Positions 17,210-26,714 are shown, counted from the first letter of the stretch. The stretch is DNA of 64,000 bases from Poseidonocella sp. HB161398 (GCF_005870025.1 NZ_VATA01000006.1:124001-188000); one strand, 5' to 3'. A program made the numbers and translations. Notes: generated by a model from the sequence alone, not told the origin.

Positions 17210-18571
17210 TCAGGCGCCGAGCGCGTCGAGCGTGGCGCCCAGCTCGGTCACCAGGCGGTCGGCATCCGCGGTGGAGAAGCACAGCGGCGGGCGGATCTTC
17301 AGCGTGTTCGAATGGAAGCCGGTCGCCGAGATCAGGACGCGCCGCGCGCGCAGCCCGGCCACCGCCGCCAGGGCCAGATCGCCGTCCGGCGCCTTCGTCT
17401 CGCGGTTCTTGACGAACTCGACCCCGGTATAGAGCCCGGTGCCGCGGACGTCGCCGATGCCCTCGTGGCGGGCCATCAGCTCGCGCAGTCCGGCGCGCAG
17501 ATGACGGCCCACCCGCGCGGCATTGGCCTGCAGCTCCTCCTCGTGCAGCACGTCCCAGACCGCCTGCGCCGCCGCGATCGCGACGTTGTTGCCGCCGAAG
17601 GTGTTGAAATAGCGCATCTCGCGGCCGAAACGCTCGACCAGTTCGGGCCGCAGCGCCACCGCGGCGACCGGAAAGCCGTTGCCCATCGGCTTGCCCATGG
17701 TGACGATGTCGGGCGCGATGCCGTGGCGCTGGAAGCCCCAGAGCGCCTCGCCGGTGCGGCCGAAGCCCGACTGCACCTCGTCGGCGATGAAGACCCCGCC
17801 CGCGCGGCGCACCACTTCGGCCACCGGCGCCAGCAGCCCGACCGGGTCGGAATAGATCCCGTCCGAGGAGAAGACGCTGTCGGCATAGAAGGCGGCCAGC
17901 CCGTCGCCATGGCGCTCCAGGTCGTCGATCTGGGCCTGCACCTCGGCGGCCATCCGGGCGCCCATCCCGGCGGGATCCATCCGGTAGCTGTCCGGCGCCG
18001 GCACCCGGCGCACCCAGGTCCCCAGCGGCGAGCGCGGCCCGAGCGAGGGCGAGAAGCCCGCGGTCATGAAGGAATTGCCGTGATAGGCCTCGGAGGTGAT
18101 GATCACCCCCCGCTTGCCGGTGTGGTGGCAGGCCAGCCGCAGCGCCAGGTCGTTGGCCTCCGAGCCGGTGCAGGTGAACATCAAGTGCTCGATGCCGCCG
18201 CCGAAGCTCGGCAGCACGGCCTCGGCGAAATCCAGGATCCCGTCGCCGACATAGCGCGTATGGGTGCACAGCAACGCCATCTGGCGGCTGACCGCCTCGA
18301 CCACGCGCGGATGGGCATGGCCGACCGAGGGGACGTTGTTATAGGCGTCGAGATAGTCGCGCCCCTCGCTGTCAAAGAGCTTCGAGCCCTCGCCGCGGGC
18401 GATCTCCACCGGCTCGGCATACATCAGCCGGTAGGCCGGGCCCAGCAGCTTTGCGCGGCGCTCCACCGCCTGGCGGATGCGGGGCTCCAGCCCGGCGGTC
18501 TTCGCCGGGTCGAAGCCGTTGACCATGGTGGGCACGTGGCGGGGCGTCATGGCGGGATCCTGGTCTTTCAT
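17210..18571 (-). CDS. Class III PLP-dependent aminotransferase
   Basis: A 453-aa fold-type I aminotransferase (omega-transaminase family). The PLP lysine is K294 in TMGKPMGNG, the cofactor-binding aspartate lies in FIADEVQSGFGR, and the N-terminal DAYNNVPSVGHAHP resembles the AGXT2/ethanolamine-phosphate phospho-lyase branch. It converts an amine to a carbonyl compound using pyruvate, glyoxylate or 2-oxoglutarate. It begins 4 bp after the glycerate kinase stop, so the two are cotranscribed. The pairing suggests a route from an amino compound through hydroxypyruvate or glycerate to central metabolism. The substrate is not determined. Confidence 0.87.
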   Translation of the reverse strand: MKDQDPAMTPRHVPTMVNGFDPAKTAGLEPRIRQAVERRAKLLGPAYRLMYAEPVEIARGEGSKLFDSEGRDYLDAYNNVPSVGHAHPRVVEAVSRQMALLCTHTRYVGDGILDFAEAVLPSFGGGIEHLMFTCTGSEANDLALRLACHHTGKRGVIITSEAYHGNSFMTAGFSPSLGPRSPLGTWVRRVPAPDSYRMDPAGMGARMAAEVQAQIDDLERHGDGLAAFYADSVFSSDGIYSDPVGLLAPVAEVVRRAGGVFIADEVQSGFGRTGEALWGFQRHGIAPDIVTMGKPMGNGFPVAAVALRPELVERFGREMRYFNTFGGNNVAIAAAQAVWDVLHEEELQANAARVGRHLRAGLRELMARHEGIGDVRGTGLYTGVEFVKNRETKAPDGDLALAAVAGLRARRVLISATGFHSNTLKIRPPLCFSTADADRLVTELGATLDALGA

Positions 18572-18575
18572 CGGG

Positions 18576-19997
18576 TCAGCTTTCGGAGGGTGCGATCAGC
18601 AGCAGTTTGAGGTCGTTGACATTGGTGCCGGTGTGGCCGGTGACAAGCGCATGGCCCGTCGCCTCGAGGAGCGGCGCGACATCGTGGCGGGCCAGCGCCG
18701 AGGCGGCATCCAGTCCGGCGGCGCGGAAGGCGGCGGCGCTGGCGCCATCGGCAAGGCCGCCCGCAAAGGGCGTCGGCCCGTCGGTGCCGTCGCTGTCCAT
18801 GGCCAGCGCGGCGATGCCGTCGAGCCCGTCGATCTCCAGCGCCGCCTGGACGGCGAATTCCTGGTTGGGCCCGCCCGCAGCCTGCGCGCCGGTCAGCGGG
18901 CCGAGCAGCACGGTGGTCTCGCCGCCCGCGACAAGCAGGCAGGGCGCTTTGGCGGGCCGTCCGTGGTCCCGGATCTCGCGGGCGATGGCCGAAAGCGCGC
19001 GCGCCAGCGCGGTGCTCTCGCCCTCGAAGGCGGTCGACAGGATCAGGGGCGCGATCCCCTGCGCCCGGGCGGCTTCCGCGGCGCCGAGGCAGGCGGCATC
19101 GGCGGTGACGAGAAGCTCGGTCTGCAGCTCGAGATGCGCCAGATCCGCCGCCGTGGCGGTTTCCTCGGCGGGATCGGCGCGGTCGATATGGGCGATGACC
19201 GCAGGCGGCAGCCGGTCGCGCAGCCCGTAGCGGCCGAGCACCGCGGCGGCATCGGCGAAGCGCGACCCGTCGGGCACGGTCGGGCAGGTGATGCAGTCGA
19301 GCCGGTCGCCGATCACGTCCGAGACGGTCAGGTTCGCCAGCGTGGCGCCTGCGGGCAGGCTGCGCGCCAGACGTCCGCCCTTGACCGTGCTGATGTGCTT
19401 CCGGACGGCGTTGATCTCGACGATGCCCGCGCCGCAGCCGAGCAGGATGCGCGAGGCCGCGGCAAGATCGGCGAGCGCCAGCCCCGGCACCGGGTCGCAG
19501 AACAGCGCCGAGGAGCCGCCGGTGAAGCAGGCCAGCACCAGATCGCCGGGCCCGACGCGCGACAGCAGCGCCCGGGTCTGCCGCGCCGCCTCGAGGGACG
19601 CGTCGCTGGGCAGCGGATGGTCGGCCTCGATCACGCGGATATGGGGCAGGGGGGCGGCCGCGCCGCGCTTGACGGTGACGAGCCCGCCGGTGATCCGCGC
19701 GCCGAGCACCCGGTCGAGCACCGTGGCGATGGGCAGGCTCGCCTTGCCCGCGCCGATGACGAAGACCTGCCGCTCGGCGGGAAGCGGGTGGAGCCGCGCC
19801 CCGAGCCTGAGCCCGCCGGGCTCTAGCGCAATCGCCGCCTGCGCGGCGCTGCCCGGATCGGCCGCGGCGAGCCCGGCTTCGGCAATGTCGAGCAGCTGGC
19901 GCCGCAGTCCGGCCTCGCCGGCTCCGGCCAGGATGTCCCGGTTGCGGAAATAGCCCGGCACGCCGGCGCCCTGGCTCTGCAGGGCTGCCACGCTCAT
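18576..19997 (-). CDS. Glycerate 2-kinase (MOFRL family)
   Basis: A 473-aa kinase of the DUF4147/MOFRL family (TtuD/GckA type) that phosphorylates D-glycerate to 2-phosphoglycerate. Recognisable parts are FVIGAGKASLPIA, CFTGGSSALF, VRKHISTVKGGRLA and the C-terminal MOFRL segment with ALVTGHTGTNVNDL. The start at ATG 19997 follows GAGGGG; longer frames run through the promoter region. It is the first gene of a two-gene operon with the aminotransferase, and an extended promoter is visible upstream. Confidence 0.88.
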   Translation of the reverse strand: MSVAALQSQGAGVPGYFRNRDILAGAGEAGLRRQLLDIAEAGLAAADPGSAAQAAIALEPGGLRLGARLHPLPAERQVFVIGAGKASLPIATVLDRVLGARITGGLVTVKRGAAAPLPHIRVIEADHPLPSDASLEAARQTRALLSRVGPGDLVLACFTGGSSALFCDPVPGLALADLAAASRILLGCGAGIVEINAVRKHISTVKGGRLARSLPAGATLANLTVSDVIGDRLDCITCPTVPDGSRFADAAAVLGRYGLRDRLPPAVIAHIDRADPAEETATAADLAHLELQTELLVTADAACLGAAEAARAQGIAPLILSTAFEGESTALARALSAIAREIRDHGRPAKAPCLLVAGGETTVLLGPLTGAQAAGGPNQEFAVQAALEIDGLDGIAALAMDSDGTDGPTPFAGGLADGASAAAFRAAGLDAASALARHDVAPLLEATGHALVTGHTGTNVNDLKLLLIAPSES

Positions 19998-20478
19998 GCC
20001 GCGCGCCCCTCTGCTGTCATCCGTGCCTGCATCGCCCTCTCCGCTGCCTGCCTGTCTGCCACTGTCCGCCTCCGGCGACCAGTTCCAGAATAGGTCCCGT
20101 CTCGATTGGCGACAATTGTCAATCGGCAATCCGGCTTTGTCAAACGGCTTCCGGCCGGCTGTGGCGATGCCGCGCGGCGCTTGGCCGGCACCGCGGCCTC
20201 CACCGGGTGCTGCATTGCACTGGGGAGGCCGGACGGGACCGGGATTGGCCCGCGGCCCGCGCGTTCCCGGGCATGCCGCCGCCCGGGCAAGCGCCCGGCA
20301 CAAGGGCGGGGACATCGGGCGCGCCCCGGCGTCGCGGTTCGCCGCCGCGCGGCTCCGCGAGTTGCACCGGACCGTTCCGGGAGGCCGCCGCGCCAAAGGC
20401 CGCTTCGCGGCGGCGGGTCTGTCGTGTAGCCTCTTGCGCAAGGGCCGGGGTGCGTCCCCGCGGAGGAGGGAAATCGCC
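19998..20478. other. Divergent intergenic region, glycerate kinase / YtcJ-like hydrolase
   Basis: These 481 bp hold no supported gene. The A/T-richest part is 20100-20150, which holds the leftward promoter and the palindrome GACAATTGTC (20111-20120). The right half up to the ribosome site GGAGGAGGG (20462-20470) shows nothing recognisable. Confidence 0.5.
20115..20143 (-). promoter_or_regulatory. Sigma-70-type promoter and palindrome for the glycerate kinase operon
   Basis: Reading leftward, a perfect TTGACA -35 (20143-20138) is followed after 17 bases by GACAAT (20120-20115) as a -10. The -10 overlaps the perfect palindrome GACAATTGTC at 20111-20120, which could be an operator for an unidentified regulator. 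Transcription would start about 110 bp before the ATG at 19997. Confidence 0.5.
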
Positions 20479-22281
20479 ATGACTGCCAGGTTCCGCCGTG
20501 CCGTTCTGCTCGGCACCGCCATATCCGCCGCTGCGGCGGCGCAGGGACAGGAGGCCGCGGACACGATCTATGCCGGCGGCCCGATCCTGACCATCGTGGA
20601 GGCGCAGCCCAGGGCCGAGGCCGTCGCGGTCCGGGACGGCCGGATCATCGCGGTCGGGCCGCTCGCCGCCATGGTCGATCTGCAGGGCGAGGCGACGGAG
20701 GTCTTCGATCTCGGCGGACGCACCATGCTGCCGGGTTTCGTCGACAGCCACGGCCATGTGGTGATGGGCGGGCTGCAGGCGCTCTCGGCCAATCTGCTGG
20801 CGCCGCCCGATGGCCGCGTCACCGACATCGCCAGCCTGCAGGAAACGCTGCGCGCCTGGGCGGCGGAGAATGCCGCGATCGTCAGCGAGGTGAAGATGAT
20901 CATCGGCTTCGGCTACGACAATGCCCAGCTCGCCGAGCTGCGCCACCCGCTGCGGGAGGAGCTCGACGCGGTCTCGGCCGATCTGCCGGTGATGATCGTC
21001 CACCAGTCGGGCCATCTGGGCGTCGCCAATTCGAAGGCGCTGGAGCTGGCCGGGATCGGCGCCGGCACTCCCGATCCCGATGGCGGCGTGATCCGCCGGG
21101 CCGCGGATGGCGCACCCAATGGCGTGCTCGAGGAATATGCCTTCTTCACCGCGATCGTCCCGCTCCTGGCGTCGCTCGGCCCGGACGGGATCGCCGCCTT
21201 CGCCGAGGCGGGCGGGCAGCTCTGGGCGAGCTACGGCTATACCACGGCGCAGGACGGGCGGTCCTCGGCCGGGGTGGTCGAGGCGCTGCGGGCGGTGGAT
21301 GCCGCAGGCCGCCTGCCGGTCGACGTGATCGCCTATCCCGACGTGCTGGAGGCGAAGGACTTCATCGAGGCGACGGTCTCGAAGACCTATGACGGCCATG
21401 TGCGCACCGGCGGCTGCAAGCTGACCATCGACGGCTCGCCCCAGGGCTTCACCGCGCTGCGCGACCGGCCCTATTACGATCCGGTGGGCGACTACTCGCC
21501 GGGCTATGCGGGCTATTCGGCGGTGACCATGGCGCAGGTGCAGGAGGCGGTGGACTGGTGCTATGCCCGCGGCATCCAGGTGATCACCCATGCCAATGGC
21601 GAGGGCGCCTCGGACATGCTGATCGCGGCGCTCGGGGCGGCGCAGGCGGAATACGGCGATCCGGGCAACCGCCCGGTGCTGATCCACGGCCAGTTCCTGC
21701 GCGAGGACCAGGTCGACAGCTACCAGCGGCTGGGCGTCTTCCCCTCGCTCTTCCCGATGCACACCTTCTACTGGGGCGACTGGCACCGCGAGCATACCGT
21801 CGGACCGGTCAATGCCGAGAACATCTCGCCCACCGGCTGGGTGCGCCAGCGCGGCATGATGTTCGGCAGCCACCATGACGCGCCGGTGGCCTTCCCCGAC
21901 AGCATGCGCATCCTCGACGCGACCGTCACCCGGCGCACCCGCTCGGGCGACATCCTCGGCCCGGCGCAGCGGGTCGACGTGATGACCGCGCTCAGGGCGA
22001 TGACGATCTGGCCCGCCTGGCAGCAGTTCGAGGAAGACAGCAAGGGCAGCATCGCGGTCGGCAAGCGCGCGGATTTCGTCCTGCTCTCGGGCGATCCGAC
22101 CGCGGTCGATCCCGAGACGCTGGACCAGCTGCGGGTGATGGCGACGATCAAGGACGGCAGGCTGGTCTACGAGCGCAGCGAGGGCGTGCAGAAGGGCGGG
22201 CTGCGCCTGCCGCTGGCAACCGATCCGGAAACGGCGGACCGGCTTCTGCATGCCATGGCCGAGGGGCTGGGCCGTCCCTGA
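20479..22281 (+). CDS. Exported YtcJ-like metal-dependent amidohydrolase
   Basis: A 600-aa amidohydrolase-3 family protein with an N-terminal signal peptide (RRAVLLGTAISAAAAAQGQ). The composite beta-sandwich/TIM-barrel fold is shown by TMLPGFVDSHGHV (metal-binding HxH) near residue 95 and by the C-terminal GSIAVGKRADFVLLSGDP. The start at ATG 20479 follows GGAGGAGGG. Relatives hydrolyse amides or N-formyl groups, but the substrate here is unknown. It is divergent from the glycerate kinase operon and convergent with the RpiR gene. Confidence 0.85.
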   Translation: MTARFRRAVLLGTAISAAAAAQGQEAADTIYAGGPILTIVEAQPRAEAVAVRDGRIIAVGPLAAMVDLQGEATEVFDLGGRTMLPGFVDSHGHVVMGGLQALSANLLAPPDGRVTDIASLQETLRAWAAENAAIVSEVKMIIGFGYDNAQLAELRHPLREELDAVSADLPVMIVHQSGHLGVANSKALELAGIGAGTPDPDGGVIRRAADGAPNGVLEEYAFFTAIVPLLASLGPDGIAAFAEAGGQLWASYGYTTAQDGRSSAGVVEALRAVDAAGRLPVDVIAYPDVLEAKDFIEATVSKTYDGHVRTGGCKLTIDGSPQGFTALRDRPYYDPVGDYSPGYAGYSAVTMAQVQEAVDWCYARGIQVITHANGEGASDMLIAALGAAQAEYGDPGNRPVLIHGQFLREDQVDSYQRLGVFPSLFPMHTFYWGDWHREHTVGPVNAENISPTGWVRQRGMMFGSHHDAPVAFPDSMRILDATVTRRTRSGDILGPAQRVDVMTALRAMTIWPAWQQFEEDSKGSIAVGKRADFVLLSGDPTAVDPETLDQLRVMATIKDGRLVYERSEGVQKGGLRLPLATDPETADRLLHAMAEGLGRP

Positions 22282-22288
22282 CCGGGGC

Positions 22289-23146
22289 TCAGAGCTCCAT
22301 GCCGCCGCCCGCCAGGGCGCTCCGCCAGGCATTGACCGCCTCGAGCGCGGCGCGCGCGCGGTCGGGATCGGCGGCGGAAAGCACCATCAGCAGCCCCTCG
22401 AGCAGCGCCACCGTCCCGGCATGCAGCCCGACCCCGCCGGGCCGGCCGCGCGGCACGCGCAGCACCAGTCCCGCGCGGCTGTCGGGCAGGACGGGCCCCT
22501 GCGCGGTGACGAGGACCGAGGCCAGCTCCAGCTCTTCGGCCCGGTCGAAAAGCGCGCGGATTTCGGGATAGGCGCGGTCATAGGCCAGCGCGACGACCAT
22601 GTCGCCGGTGCCGATCCCGACCAGATCGTCGGCGAATTGCAGCCCGGTGCGGGTGACGGCCCGCGCGTCCAGCCCGAGCCGCGCCAGCTGGGCGGCGAAA
22701 TACCCCGCGATGAAGCCAGACGGGCCGATGCCGAAGACATGGATGCGCCGCGCCGCCGCCATCGCCTCGGTGGCCCGGCGGATATCCTCTGCGCCAAGCG
22801 CGTCGATCGCCGCCAGCGCCTCGCGCAGCGCTGCGGTCGAGACGGCGAGCGCGTTTTCCCGCGGAACGTCCGCCAGGTCGCGCGCCATCCGGTCCGCCAG
22901 CGTCAGGTCGCGGCGCAGCTCGGCCGCCATGGCGCGGCGCAGCGCCTCGAGCCCGCCATAGCCGAGCTTGCGCGCCGTGCGCACCACCGTCGCGTCGCTG
23001 GTGGCAGCGCCGCGGGCGATCTCGGCGGCCGGGGCGAAAAGCATCGTCTCGCGGTTCTCCGCCAGCCAGCCGGCCACGCGCGCCTCGGCCGGGGAAAGCC
23101 GGTCGCGCAGCGCGGCGAGCCGGGCGGGAAAGCTGTCATCGGTCAT
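22289..23146 (-). CDS. RpiR/MurR-family transcriptional regulator
   Basis: A 285-aa regulator with an N-terminal RpiR helix-turn-helix (LSPAEARVAGWLAEN, then GAATSDATVVRTARKLGY) and a C-terminal SIS sugar-phosphate-binding domain (IHVFGIGPSGFIAGYFAAQL). RpiR proteins respond to phosphorylated sugars or related metabolites. It is divergent from the membrane-protein gene at 23247, and the symmetric elements between them are its likely operators. The start at ATG 23146 is chosen because longer frames cross that divergent gene. Confidence 0.88.
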   Translation of the reverse strand: MTDDSFPARLAALRDRLSPAEARVAGWLAENRETMLFAPAAEIARGAATSDATVVRTARKLGYGGLEALRRAMAAELRRDLTLADRMARDLADVPRENALAVSTAALREALAAIDALGAEDIRRATEAMAAARRIHVFGIGPSGFIAGYFAAQLARLGLDARAVTRTGLQFADDLVGIGTGDMVVALAYDRAYPEIRALFDRAEELELASVLVTAQGPVLPDSRAGLVLRVPRGRPGGVGLHAGTVALLEGLLMVLSAADPDRARAALEAVNAWRSALAGGGMEL

Positions 23147-23194
23147 CGGCGGAGCCCCCTTCCGGGGCGGCCGTTGCGCTGTGCCGTCCCGTGA

Positions 23195-23229
23195 TGTAGT
23201 AATGACTACAGTCGAGTCGCAATCATTAC
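23195..23229. promoter_or_regulatory. Operator-like inverted repeats between RpiR and the membrane-protein gene
   Basis: TGTAGT-N4-ACTACA (23195-23210) is a perfect palindrome. A second related half-site pair is GTAATGA (23199-23205) with TCATTAC (23223-23229). Both lie in the 100-bp divergent gap, which fits autoregulation by the RpiR protein and control of the divergent membrane gene. Confidence 0.5.
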
Positions 23230-23246
23230 AAGTGCGGGGATGCCCC

Positions 23247-23999
23247 ATGCCGGCTGATTTCTGGACTGTCCTCTTCCCGGCCGTCGCGGCCGCCTTCCTG
23301 GCCTCGGTCGTCGAGGTGGTGGAGGCCTTCACCATCGTTCTGGCCGTCGCGCTCACCCGTGGCTGGCGTCCGGCCCTGGCGGGGACCGGCGCGGCGCTGG
23401 CGCTTCTGGCGGCGGTCGTGGCGCTGCTCGGGCCCTCGCTGCAGCTGGTCCCGATCCGGCTCCTGCAGGTTGCCGTCGGCGTGCTCCTTCTGCTCTTCGG
23501 CATGGGCTGGCTGCGCAAGGCGGTGCTGCGCGCCGCCGGCATCCTGGCGCTGCATGACGAGGAGGCGGCCTTCGCGCAGGAGACCGCGGCGCTCGGGCGG
23601 CAGGCAGGCGGGGCCCGCACGCTCGAATGGATCGCCGGGATCGCCGCCTTCAAGGCGGTGCTTCTCGAAGGGCTGGAGGTCGCCTTCATCGTCGTCGCGG
23701 TGGGCGCGGGCAAGGGGCTGCTGCGCGAGGCGGCGCTCGGTGCGCTCGGCGCCTGCCTCCTGGTCCTGGCGGCCGGGTTCCTCCTGCGCCGCCCGCTGGC
23801 GCGGGTGCCGGAGAACGCGCTGAAATTCGGCGTCGGCGTGATGCTCTCCGCCTTCGGGGTGTTCTGGACGGGCGAGGGTCTCGGCGCGGACTGGCCCGGC
23901 GGCGATCTGGCGCTGGTCCCGCTTGCGGCGCTCTTCCTGGCGGCGGGGCTCGGCCTGGCGCGGCTGGCGCGCGCCCAGGCGGAAGGGAGCGCGGCATGA
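23247..23999 (+). CDS. Multi-pass membrane protein (COG4280-like)
   Basis: A 250-aa protein with about six hydrophobic spans. It has two internal glutamate motifs, VVEVVEAFTIVLAVALTRGW near the N-terminus and LLEGLEVAFIVVAVGAG in the second half. The paired acidic repeats resemble cation-transport families such as GDT1, but the exact family is an uncharacterised one (COG4280-like). The start at ATG 23247 is the first in frame after the divergent promoter. Its stop overlaps the start of the next small gene (ATGA), so both are translationally coupled. Confidence 0.72.
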   Translation: MPADFWTVLFPAVAAAFLASVVEVVEAFTIVLAVALTRGWRPALAGTGAALALLAAVVALLGPSLQLVPIRLLQVAVGVLLLLFGMGWLRKAVLRAAGILALHDEEAAFAQETAALGRQAGGARTLEWIAGIAAFKAVLLEGLEVAFIVVAVGAGKGLLREAALGALGACLLVLAAGFLLRRPLARVPENALKFGVGVMLSAFGVFWTGEGLGADWPGGDLALVPLAALFLAAGLGLARLARAQAEGSAA

Positions 24000-24208
24000 C
24001 GCTTCTCGGCGATGTCCTGCGGGAGCTCTTGAAGATGTTCGTCGCCGATCTGCGGCTGACCCTGGCGACGCTGGCGGGGGTGGCGCTGGCGGGGGCGGGG
24101 CTCGGCACCGGCCTCCTGCCGCCGCTCGCGGGCGGGGCTGCGCTGGTGCTCCTCTGTCTCGGCGTCCTGGCCGAGGCGGTGCTGCGCGAGGCCCGCCGCC
24201 GCCGTTGA
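23996..24208 (+). CDS. Small membrane protein coupled to the COG4280-like gene
   Basis: A 70-aa protein with two hydrophobic segments (ATLAGVALAGAGLGTGLL and LAGGAALVLLCLGVLAEAVL) and an arginine-rich C-terminus. It begins inside the upstream stop codon (ATGA overlap at 23996). It is probably a small subunit of the same membrane complex. No family is recognised. Confidence 0.6.
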   Translation: MTLLGDVLRELLKMFVADLRLTLATLAGVALAGAGLGTGLLPPLAGGAALVLLCLGVLAEAVLREARRRR

Positions 24209-24734
24209 CGGAGCACCAGCCCGACCAGCCCGGACATCGCGGAGAGGGCCGAGGGCACGGCTCTGCCGGCCCCGGGGAAAGGATCGCGAGCGGTCAGGGC
24301 AAAGAAGTCCGGCTGCCGCGAAAGCCGCCCCGGAGGCGAGCGATTTTCGGCCTGGGCGCGGACGGATGTCCCGCAGCCGCTCGGGACCGCCTCGGCGCGG
24401 ACGGCCATCACGGGCCGCAGGGACAGCCCCCCTTGGCGGCCGGGGCAGGCGCGGAAGTGGCGGGCCGCGGGAGGAGCCAGACCGGCAGATCGCGCCGGAC
24501 GCTGCGCAGACGGGCGTCATCGCGTCGGCGGATCGGGCGCCCGGGCTCTTGACGCCGCGGCCCGGCGCGGGCTGATTGGCTGCCGGGGCCGATGGCACTT
24601 GCCGATATCGTGACTGCCGCGCGGCGGTTCCGCGTGGCAAAAGGCCGGACCGGGACACAGATCCCGGGCCAGACCCTGACGATGCGGCCTGCCCGCCCCC
24701 TGCCAGACGACACGCCAGACCGGACCTATCCCAG
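24209..24734. other. Intergenic region without a recognisable gene
   Basis: This 526-bp GC-rich stretch separates the small membrane protein from the DedA-PAP2 gene. I see no ORF with a ribosome site and family resemblance. It may contain the promoter of the downstream gene, but no clear -35/-10 pair is evident. Confidence 0.4.
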
Positions 24735-26714
24735 ATGCATGCCTTCCTCTCCCATCTCCTCCCGGCCCTCGACTCGCTGGGGGTCTGGTCCTACTGGATC
24801 ATCGGCCTGGCCGCGATGCTGGAGGGCTGGTGGGTCACCGGGGTGATCGTGCCGGGCACGGTGATCGTCGATGCCGGCGGCGCGCTGGTGCGGCTCGGCC
24901 ATCTCGATTTCCTCGATCTGGCCTGGTTCGTGGCGGTCGGCGCGATCCTCGGCGGCGAGGCAAGCTGGCTGACCGGGCGCTGGCTCGGCAGCCGGGTGAA
25001 GCTGCCCGAGAGCCGCGCCTTCCGCCGCGCGCAGGAGCTGGTGCGGACCCGCGGCCCGCTGGCGCTGGTCCTGGGGCGGTTCCTCGGGCCGGTGGCCAGC
25101 CTCGCGGCCCTGGCCGCGGCGCTCTCGGGGATGGAGCGGCGGCGCTTCCACCTGTGGAACATCGTCAGCGGCATCGTCTATGCGCTGGTCCATGTCGCCG
25201 CGGGCTATGCGGCAGGCGACCTGCTGGCGCGGATCGCCCCCTATCTGCCGCGGCTGGCGCTGCCCCTGGGCGTCCTGGCGGCGCTTGTCCTCGTGACCTG
25301 GATCGTGGCGCGGCAGGCGCGCCGCGGCGCGCCCGCGCTGAGGGCCGGGCTCTCGGTGCTGCGCCAGCGCCTGGCGGCCTGGCCGCCCGCCGCAAGGCTG
25401 GTCGCGCGCCATCCGCGCAGCACCGCCTTCCTGCACCGCAGGCTCGACCCGTCCCATGGCGGCGGGCTCCTGGCCACGGGGATCGTGCTCCTGCTCCTCT
25501 ATCTCGCCGGGGTCTTCGTCGACGGCGCGCTGGATCTCGCGCTGGTGCCCGACACGGCGGCGCTCGATGCGCGGGTCTCGAACCTGGCCCATGCCTACTG
25601 GACGCCGGCCGGGCTGTCGCTGGCAGGCTGGGTGACGCAGGCAGGCCATGTGCCGGTGGCGGCGCTCGCGGCGCTGGCCGGGGTACTGGGCTTCGCGCTG
25701 GCCGGGCGCCGCGCGGCGGCGATCGGGCTGGCCGCGGCGGTGGCGGGCAATGCGGTGACGGTGACGCTGCTGAAGCTCGCCTTCGGGCGGGCACGGCCGG
25801 AGATCTCCTATTTCCTCGAGACCTCGCACAGCTTCCCCTCCGGCCATGCCGCGATCTCGGTGGCGCTCTATGGCAGCCTGGCGCTGCTGCTGTGGCGCGA
25901 GCGGCTGATCGGCCCGACCCTGGCGATCTGGTCCGGGGTCGGCATGGCCGCCGCGCTGGGGATGACGCGGATCTACCTGGTGGAGCATTTCCTCTCCGAC
26001 GTGCTGAACGGCTGGGTGATCGGCGCGATCTGGATGGTGATCGGCTTCGCCATCGCCGAGGCGCTGCGTCCGGGACCGGGGCGGGCGGCGCGGCCGCGGC
26101 CGTTTGCCGGGCTGGCGGCGGCCGGGGCCTGCCTGGCGGCGGCGCTCTGGATCGCCGTGCGCCATCACCCCGAGCCGGTCGCGCGCGATGCTGCGCATCC
26201 CGCCCCCATCGCCGATCTCGCGCAGGCGGCGCAGGGCGGGCTGCCGCTCGGGGTGGTGACGCTGGCGGGCGATGCCCTGCCGGGGGTGGGCCTCCTCTCC
26301 TCCGGGGCGGGGATCGAGGCGATTGCGGCCCGGCTGGAGGCCGGGGGCTGGAGCCGGGTGCCGCCGCCCGGGCTGGCCTCGGGCCTCGCCGCCCTGCGCC
26401 AGGATTTCGCCGATGCGCCGCGTCCCGGGGCGACGGCGCCGCTGGCCTTTCTCGATGCGCAGCCGGCCGGGGCGACCCTGCGCGCGCCCGCGCCGGGCGG
26501 GCTCCTGCGGCTGTGGCTGGCGGGGCAGGCGCCGGAAGGCGCGCCGGTCGTGGCCTGGGCCTTCGCCGCGGAGGGCCGCCATGACGGGGCGGCGCCGGCC
26601 CGGGCCGAGGCCGCGGCGCTGGCGCTCCTGAAGGCGGACGGCCTCCAGCCAGAGCCTGCGGCGCCCGGCGGCGGCCCGCTGCTCCTGCGCTTCTCTGGCG
26701 CGGCGGCGCCCTGA
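24735..26714 (+). CDS. DedA / PAP2 phosphatase / LssY_C fusion membrane protein
   Basis: A 659-aa inner-membrane protein with three parts. Residues 1-190 form a DedA (VTT) domain. Residues 250-440 form a PAP2-type phosphatase with KLAFGRARPE, SFPSGHAAIS and TRIYLVEHFLSD, the three catalytic motifs. The last 180 residues resemble the LssY C-terminal domain. DedA proteins move polyprenyl or other lipid phosphates across the membrane and PAP2 domains dephosphorylate them, so lipid-carrier recycling is plausible. In Legionella, LssY is encoded with the type I system that exports RtxA. Here the gene lies 1 kb before an RTX toxin gene. Confidence 0.87.
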   Translation: MHAFLSHLLPALDSLGVWSYWIIGLAAMLEGWWVTGVIVPGTVIVDAGGALVRLGHLDFLDLAWFVAVGAILGGEASWLTGRWLGSRVKLPESRAFRRAQELVRTRGPLALVLGRFLGPVASLAALAAALSGMERRRFHLWNIVSGIVYALVHVAAGYAAGDLLARIAPYLPRLALPLGVLAALVLVTWIVARQARRGAPALRAGLSVLRQRLAAWPPAARLVARHPRSTAFLHRRLDPSHGGGLLATGIVLLLLYLAGVFVDGALDLALVPDTAALDARVSNLAHAYWTPAGLSLAGWVTQAGHVPVAALAALAGVLGFALAGRRAAAIGLAAAVAGNAVTVTLLKLAFGRARPEISYFLETSHSFPSGHAAISVALYGSLALLLWRERLIGPTLAIWSGVGMAAALGMTRIYLVEHFLSDVLNGWVIGAIWMVIGFAIAEALRPGPGRAARPRPFAGLAAAGACLAAALWIAVRHHPEPVARDAAHPAPIADLAQAAQGGLPLGVVTLAGDALPGVGLLSSGAGIEAIAARLEAGGWSRVPPPGLASGLAALRQDFADAPRPGATAPLAFLDAQPAGATLRAPAPGGLLRLWLAGQAPEGAPVVAWAFAAEGRHDGAAPARAEAAALALLKADGLQPEPAAPGGGPLLLRFSGAAAP

